Shown here one piece after another: positions 13,399 through 17,156 of a stretch of 17,156 bases of DNA. The translations under genes and the position numbers were made by a program. Position 1 is the first letter of the stretch. Every line of letters begins with the position of its first letter. The notes under the pieces are model-generated. The model was given only the letters and a program-made list of their open reading frames with translations. It ran no database searches and was not told where the DNA came from. Source of the stretch: Clostridiaceae bacterium (GTDB lineage Bacteria > Bacillota > Clostridia > Oscillospirales > Acutalibacteraceae); NCBI GenBank assembly GCA_016292455.1, contig JAEDIL010000032.1:1-17156 (forward strand). Reading direction: 5' to 3'.

Positions 13399-15264
13399 TT
13401 ATACAGCCGTAAATTTCATGCTGTTGCTCTTTGCATATTTTTCGGCGGCACTGCCCTTTGCGCCCTTGACTGCAAAGCCCGAAACCTTCTCATAGCCGTA
13501 GTCACCAAGGGTATAGCCGAAGGCCTTGCTTCCGATACTCGTTACGTTCTTCGGAATCGTGACGCTTTTGAGCTTCTCACAAACGGCAAACGCCCCTCTG
13601 CCGATGCTTTTTACACCTTTTCCGAGCGAAACGCTTTTCAGTCCGCCGCAGAACATGAATGCTTCCGAACCGATCGTTTTTACGCTGTCGGGAATTTTAA
13701 CGGAAGTCAGTTTTCCGCAGCCTGAGAACGCACATTCGCCGATGGTTATCAGACCTTTCCTGAGCGTCAGACTGCTGAGGTCGGAGCAATAGGAAAAAGC
13801 GTCGGAACCGATAGTTTTCACGCTTGACGGAATGTCTACGCTTTTAAGAGCGGAGCAAAGGCCGAACGCACCCTCGCCGATTGACGTCACGGTCTTGGGG
13901 ATAGCGATGCTCCTGAGTCCGGTACAACCGGAAAAAGCGGAGCCGGCAATGCCGGTTACACTGCCGTCAGCTGGAATAACACTGCTCTTGCAGCCGGCAA
14001 TCAACCTTTTGCTCTTTGTGGCAATTATACAGTTGTTACTGCTGTGGTATATCTTGTTTCCGGGGTCAACAGTCATGCTCTTCATGGCTGCGCAGCCTTC
14101 AAAGGCACCGAAGCCGATTCTTCTGACATTCTTCGTAATTTTTACACTTTTCAGTTCTGCACAGGTTGAAAAGGCCTCTTCACCGATATACCTGACGCTC
14201 TCGGGAATTGTGACACCCGTAAGATTAAAGCAGAGCGACAAAGCACCGGTGCCAATGACTCTGACACCGTCTTTGATTCTGTAATTTCCGGACAATTCAA
14301 AGTTGTTGCTGTCCAGCAGGTAGTTATCAAGGTATAACGCGCCGCTTTCCCAATTGGACTCATCAAGATAGTATCCGGTACCGACGAACGCCTGACGTCC
14401 GATGTGGGTAACGGTGTCCGGCAGAACAATTGTTTTCAGCGCCTCACAGCTGAAAAACGCCTCGTTTCCAATTTCGGTGACCGTTTTCGGAACAACAATT
14501 TTTTTCAGGGCCGAGACAGCGTAAAATGCGCCTTCACCAATCTTTGTCACGCTTTTGTCTGACGGAATCACACTGCTTTTGCAGCCGATAACAAGCTCTT
14601 TGGTCTTGGTTTTGATTATGCAGTTATTCTTGCTGTGATAGACCTTGTTTCCGGAAGCTACGGAAACTCCGGCAAGAGCGGAACAACCGCCGAATATTGC
14701 AACGCCGATTTTTGTTACGCTTTTCGGAACAGTTGCGCTTTTCAGGGCGGTGCAGCTGAACGCACCGTCACCAATTGTTCTCAGCCCGCTTCCGAGCTTC
14801 AAAGCAGTGAGCTTGGTGCAAAAGCCGAATGCGCTTGCGCCGATTTTCTGAACACTGTCAGGTATTGTTACACTTTTCAAAGGCGCGCAATAAAACGCCC
14901 CTTCACCGATGCTTTCAAGCTTCTTCGGAAGCTTTACACTGACAAGAGAAGTACAGCAGAAGAAAGCGGCTTCTGAAATTTTTTTCACGCCGCCCGGAAT
15001 TACTACGCTTTTCAGTCTGACGCAGTCGGCAAACGCCTCTTTTCCGATTGCCTTAACCGGATAGCCGCCGAGCTTTGAGGGAATTGTCAGACTGCCTTTT
15101 GCAGACTCCTTGCAATCGGTGATAGTTGCTTCCTTGTTTTTGACGGTGTATGTATAAACACCGCTGGTTTTTGAGCTTGCCGCGCTGACGGCGAACGGAA
15201 AGGCGCAAAGAAGCATCACAGCCGCAAGAAGCAGAGAAAACGCCTTTTTAAATCCTGTTTTCAT
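13399..15264 (-). CDS. Secreted BspA-type leucine-rich-repeat protein (paralogue 1)
   Basis: 621 residues from ATG 15264, fixed by AAGGAGAG (15272-15279); the frame upstream runs through the promoter. A signal peptide (residues 1-28, MKTGFKKAFSLLLAAVML core, cleavage near SA-A) is followed by a short beta-rich start and about 19 units of the 23-residue LRR_5 type (SVxxIPxSVxxIGxxAFxxCxxL). Two island segments, near 202-247 and 399-444, have GNKxYHSxNNCII and IGCKSS/IAGCKSS motifs, and one near 295-342 has TGYYLDESNW, all common in this family. The C-terminal tail SGFAVKGAKGSAAEKYAKSN is shared with the neighbour. No LPxTG anchor or dockerin is visible. BspA proteins bind host or bacterial surfaces in Tannerella and Treponema; the partner here is unknown. 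Confidence 0.93.
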   Translation of the reverse strand: MKTGFKKAFSLLLAAVMLLCAFPFAVSAASSKTSGVYTYTVKNKEATITDCKESAKGSLTIPSKLGGYPVKAIGKEAFADCVRLKSVVIPGGVKKISEAAFFCCTSLVSVKLPKKLESIGEGAFYCAPLKSVTIPDSVQKIGASAFGFCTKLTALKLGSGLRTIGDGAFSCTALKSATVPKSVTKIGVAIFGGCSALAGVSVASGNKVYHSKNNCIIKTKTKELVIGCKSSVIPSDKSVTKIGEGAFYAVSALKKIVVPKTVTEIGNEAFFSCEALKTIVLPDTVTHIGRQAFVGTGYYLDESNWESGALYLDNYLLDSNNFELSGNYRIKDGVRVIGTGALSLCFNLTGVTIPESVRYIGEEAFSTCAELKSVKITKNVRRIGFGAFEGCAAMKSMTVDPGNKIYHSSNNCIIATKSKRLIAGCKSSVIPADGSVTGIAGSAFSGCTGLRSIAIPKTVTSIGEGAFGLCSALKSVDIPSSVKTIGSDAFSYCSDLSSLTLRKGLITIGECAFSGCGKLTSVKIPDSVKTIGSEAFMFCGGLKSVSLGKGVKSIGRGAFAVCEKLKSVTIPKNVTSIGSKAFGYTLGDYGYEKVSGFAVKGAKGSAAEKYAKSNSMKFTAV

Positions 15265-15287
15265 GGTTAGACTCTCCTTTTTTGATT

Positions 15288-15302
15288 TGTCGGAATTTGA
15301 CA
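15288..15302. promoter_or_regulatory. Candidate operator TGTC-N7-GACA at the start of transcription, paralogue 1
   Basis: The dyad TGTC/GACA with a 7-bp spacer lies just downstream of the -10 box, over the expected transcription start. It is kept at the same place before paralogue 2 (17086-17100), where only the spacer changes by one base. Confidence 0.35.
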
Positions 15303-15307
15303 CAAGA

Positions 15308-15336
15308 ATTATAGTATACCTTGCAGATAATGTCAA
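15308..15336 (-). promoter_or_regulatory. Consensus promoter of BspA paralogue 1
   Basis: On the minus strand a perfect -35 TTGACA (15331-15336), a 17-bp spacer and a perfect -10 TATAAT (15308-15313), 43 bp before the start codon. Confidence 0.93.
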
Positions 15337-15342
15337 CGGCAG

Positions 15343-15383
15343 AAAGTGAAAATGCCGGTCAAGAAAAGTGAAAATGCCGGTCA
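15343..15383. repeat. Two 19-bp direct repeats overlapping a terminator arm
   Basis: AAAGTGAAAATGCCGGTCA occurs at 15343-15361 and 15365-15383, period 22 bp. The second copy includes one arm of the terminator behind paralogue 2; the first is an extra copy of that arm plus its T-run. Confidence 0.85.
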
Positions 15384-15405
15384 GGAAAATTTTCCCTGAC
15401 CGGCA
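15371..15405 (-). terminator. Terminator of BspA paralogue 2
   Basis: In minus-strand RNA TGCCGGTCAGG pairs with CCTGACCGGCA (15375-15405) around an A/T-rich loop that can pair further, followed by TTTTCACTTTTC. It lies 10 bp past the stop of paralogue 2 and shortly before the promoter of paralogue 1. Confidence 0.85.
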
Positions 15406-15415
15406 AGTTAATGCT

Positions 15416-17062
15416 TTATACGGCTGTAAACTTCATGCCGTTGCTCTTTGCATATTTTTCGGCGGCACTGCCCTTTGCGCCCTTGATTGCAAAGCCGGAA
15501 ACTTTCGCAAATGAGCCGTAATCACCGTATACATAGCCGAAAGCCTTGCTTCCGATACTTGTTACACTCTTCGGAACAGTTATGCTTTTGAGACTTCCAC
15601 ATTCAAAAAAGGCTTCTTTGCCGATTTTTGTCAGCCCTTGTGCAAGGCTCACTTTTTTAAGACTGCTGCATCTTTCGAATGCGCCTTCGCCGATGGTTCG
15701 GACGCTTTTCGGAACAGTCACACTAACAAGACTTTCGCAATAGGTAAATGCACATGCGCCGATGCTCTCAACACCTTGCGAAATACTTACACTTTTCAGT
15801 TTAGAACAGAGTTGGAACGCCCCATCGCCGATTTTTTTAACACTTTTGGGTATTTTTATACTCTTCAGACCGCAGCTGCTGAAAGCATATTCCCCGATTG
15901 TTTTCAGAGTGGCCGGCAAGGTGAGACTGTTCAGATTACCACAATACCGAAAAGCACTGTCGCCGATTGTTGTGACGCTATTGGACATTTTTAAGCTTTT
16001 CAGCTCGTTGCATTCGGCGAAAGCCCCATCGCCGATTTTTGTAACACTATTGGGTATTGTAATGCTTTTAACGCGACATCTAAAAAAGGCATTGTCGGCT
16101 ATTGCAGTCACGCTTTTGTCGGTAGGAATCACGCTGTTTTTGCAGCCCGCAACCAATTCTTTTGTTTTTTTGTTTATTATGCAGTTGCCCTTGCTGCAAA
16201 AAACCTTGTTTCCGGAGTCAACGCTCAGCTTTTCAATCGTCTCGCAGTCAAAAGCACCCTTGCCGATGTTTGTCACGGTACTCGGAATCTTCAAGCTTTT
16301 CAAGACCGGTGTGTAGTCATAAAAAATAAAATATGAGAACGCTGCATCTGCAATGCAGGTTGTTCCCTTTCGGATTTCATATTTCGCCGGAACGGAATAC
16401 GTTTTTGTGCCGACAAGATAATTGCCTATGTACAGAACGCCGTCTTTCCAGTTGGCATTATTCATATAATAACCGGTATCATTGAATGCACCTGCACCGA
16501 TTCCGGTTATGCCGTCGGGAAGCTTGACCTTCTTCAGGAGAACGCATCCATCGAATGCGCCGGAACCAATGCTTTTTATGCCTTTTGAAATTGTTACGCT
16601 CTGCAATTTTTCACAGTTAAAAAATGCACTTTCGCCAATACTTGTGACGCTTTTCGGTATGCTGATGCTTGTAAGCCCCGAGCATACACTAAATGTTCCA
16701 TCTGCAATTTTTTTGATGCTTTCAGGCAACCTGACGCTTTTTAAACCGGTGCAAGCAGCAAAAGCGTGGACTCCGATGCTTTTGACGCTGTTCGGAATTT
16801 TTACACTTGTCAGATTTTTGCAGACGACAAAAGCCTCTTTTCCGATTGCCGTAACCGGATAGCCGCCGAGCTTTGAGGGAATTGTCAGGCTGCCCTTTGC
16901 AGACTCCTTGCAATCGGTGATAGTTGCTTCCTTGTTTTTGACGGTGTAGGTATAAACACCGCTGGTTTTTGCGCTTGCCGCATTTACGACGAACGGAAAG
17001 GCGCAAAGAAGCATCACAGCCGCAAGAAGCAGAGAAAACGCCTTTTTAAATCCTGTTTTCAT
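15416..17062 (-). CDS. Secreted BspA-type leucine-rich-repeat protein (paralogue 2)
   Basis: 548 residues from ATG 17062, with the same AAGGAGAG ribosome binding site as paralogue 1. The signal peptide and the first 78 residues are nearly identical to paralogue 1, then the sequences diverge. About 17 LRR_5 units follow (for example SVTTIGDSAFRYCGNLNSL), interrupted near 197-240 (TGYYMNNANWKDG) and 280-325 (GNKVFCSKGNCII, VAGCKNS). The tail TSIGSKAFGY to KSNGMKFTAV (501-548) again matches paralogue 1, with one extra residue. No anchor motif or membrane helix is visible besides the signal peptide, so the protein is probably released or held non-covalently. It has its own promoter and terminator, so the two paralogues are separate transcription units. 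Confidence 0.93.
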   Translation of the reverse strand: MKTGFKKAFSLLLAAVMLLCAFPFVVNAASAKTSGVYTYTVKNKEATITDCKESAKGSLTIPSKLGGYPVTAIGKEAFVVCKNLTSVKIPNSVKSIGVHAFAACTGLKSVRLPESIKKIADGTFSVCSGLTSISIPKSVTSIGESAFFNCEKLQSVTISKGIKSIGSGAFDGCVLLKKVKLPDGITGIGAGAFNDTGYYMNNANWKDGVLYIGNYLVGTKTYSVPAKYEIRKGTTCIADAAFSYFIFYDYTPVLKSLKIPSTVTNIGKGAFDCETIEKLSVDSGNKVFCSKGNCIINKKTKELVAGCKNSVIPTDKSVTAIADNAFFRCRVKSITIPNSVTKIGDGAFAECNELKSLKMSNSVTTIGDSAFRYCGNLNSLTLPATLKTIGEYAFSSCGLKSIKIPKSVKKIGDGAFQLCSKLKSVSISQGVESIGACAFTYCESLVSVTVPKSVRTIGEGAFERCSSLKKVSLAQGLTKIGKEAFFECGSLKSITVPKSVTSIGSKAFGYVYGDYGSFAKVSGFAIKGAKGSAAEKYAKSNGMKFTAV

Positions 17063-17085
17063 GGTTAGACTCTCCTTTTTTGATT

Positions 17086-17100
17086 TGTCGGAATATGACA
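17086..17100. promoter_or_regulatory. Candidate operator TGTC-N7-GACA, paralogue 2
   Basis: Same dyad and same position relative to the -10 box as at 15288-15302. Confidence 0.35.
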
Positions 17101-17105
17101 GAAGA

Positions 17106-17134
17106 ATTATAATATATCTTTCAGATAATGTCAA
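17106..17134 (-). promoter_or_regulatory. Consensus promoter of BspA paralogue 2
   Basis: On the minus strand a perfect -35 TTGACA (17129-17134), a 17-bp spacer and a perfect -10 TATAAT (17106-17111), at the same distance from the start codon as in paralogue 1. Confidence 0.93.
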
Positions 17135-17156
17135 CGGCAGAAGGGACTGTCGCATT

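Larger units (their letters stand above)
15031..15344 (-). repeat. Duplicated promoter-leader-signal peptide block, copy 1
   Basis: 314 bp covering the promoter, leader, ribosome binding site and first 78 codons of paralogue 1. It matches 16829-17142 without gaps; only residues 25, 27, 31 and 71 differ in the encoded part. Confidence 0.9.
16829..17142 (-). repeat. Duplicated promoter-leader-signal peptide block, copy 2
   Basis: 314 bp, the partner of 15031-15344, from TTCTGCCG just upstream of the -35 box to codon 78. Further upstream the two sequences are unrelated, which marks the duplication boundary. Confidence 0.9.

Noticed and set aside
13526..16862. Many rightward open frames opposite the BspA genes, up to 184 codons
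   Set aside because: They arise from the repetitive LRR codons read on the other strand; their translations are periodic and carry no start signals.

Overview
The window reads as chromosome from a low-to-middle-GC Gram-positive bacterium, most likely a gut clostridium of the Oscillospiraceae/Ruminococcaceae type. This is inferred from the pyruvate phosphate dikinase of the Clostridium symbiosum type, Mini-RNase III, a YhaM exoribonuclease, a DUF2179-type YitT protein, strong AGGAGG-like ribosome binding sites and two secreted BspA-type leucine-rich-repeat proteins. No rRNA, tRNA or CRISPR array was seen.

Left end (1-1330): a visibly AT-rich segment with a leftward two-gene unit, a RhuM/antirepressor-like DNA-binding protein followed one base later by the start of a Fic/Doc (death-on-curing) toxin that the window edge cuts. 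It has its own promoter and an upstream hairpin and looks acquired. A perfect 34-bp palindrome lies inside the first gene. Next (1375-1884) come two tandem, diverged copies of a roughly 240-270-bp hairpin-rich element, each carrying a leftward rho-independent terminator. They sit directly behind ppdK (1893-4520, leftward).

Centre (4521-12858): a 342-bp divergent intergenic region leads to a rightward LCM-type methyltransferase with its own terminator. Then comes a long rightward housekeeping run: obgE, mrnC, a YitT-like membrane protein and yhaM. After a promoter region follow rsmD, coaD, an acidic coiled-coil protein, a small lipoprotein and yebC. The themes are ribosome assembly and RNA processing (ObgE, Mini-III, RsmD, YhaM), CoA synthesis (CoaD) and translation or gene control (YebC).

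Right end (12859-17156): rightward yccF meets the leftward bspA pair at a strong bidirectional terminator. The two BspA genes are tandem paralogues with practically identical promoters, leaders, signal peptides and C-terminal tails. Their leucine-rich-repeat middles differ, with about 19 and 17 repeat units.

Most of the window is ordinary core genome. The parts worth a second look are the palindrome inside the RhuM-like gene, the doubled terminator element behind ppdK, and the BspA pair with fixed ends, a variable middle and a shared putative operator.
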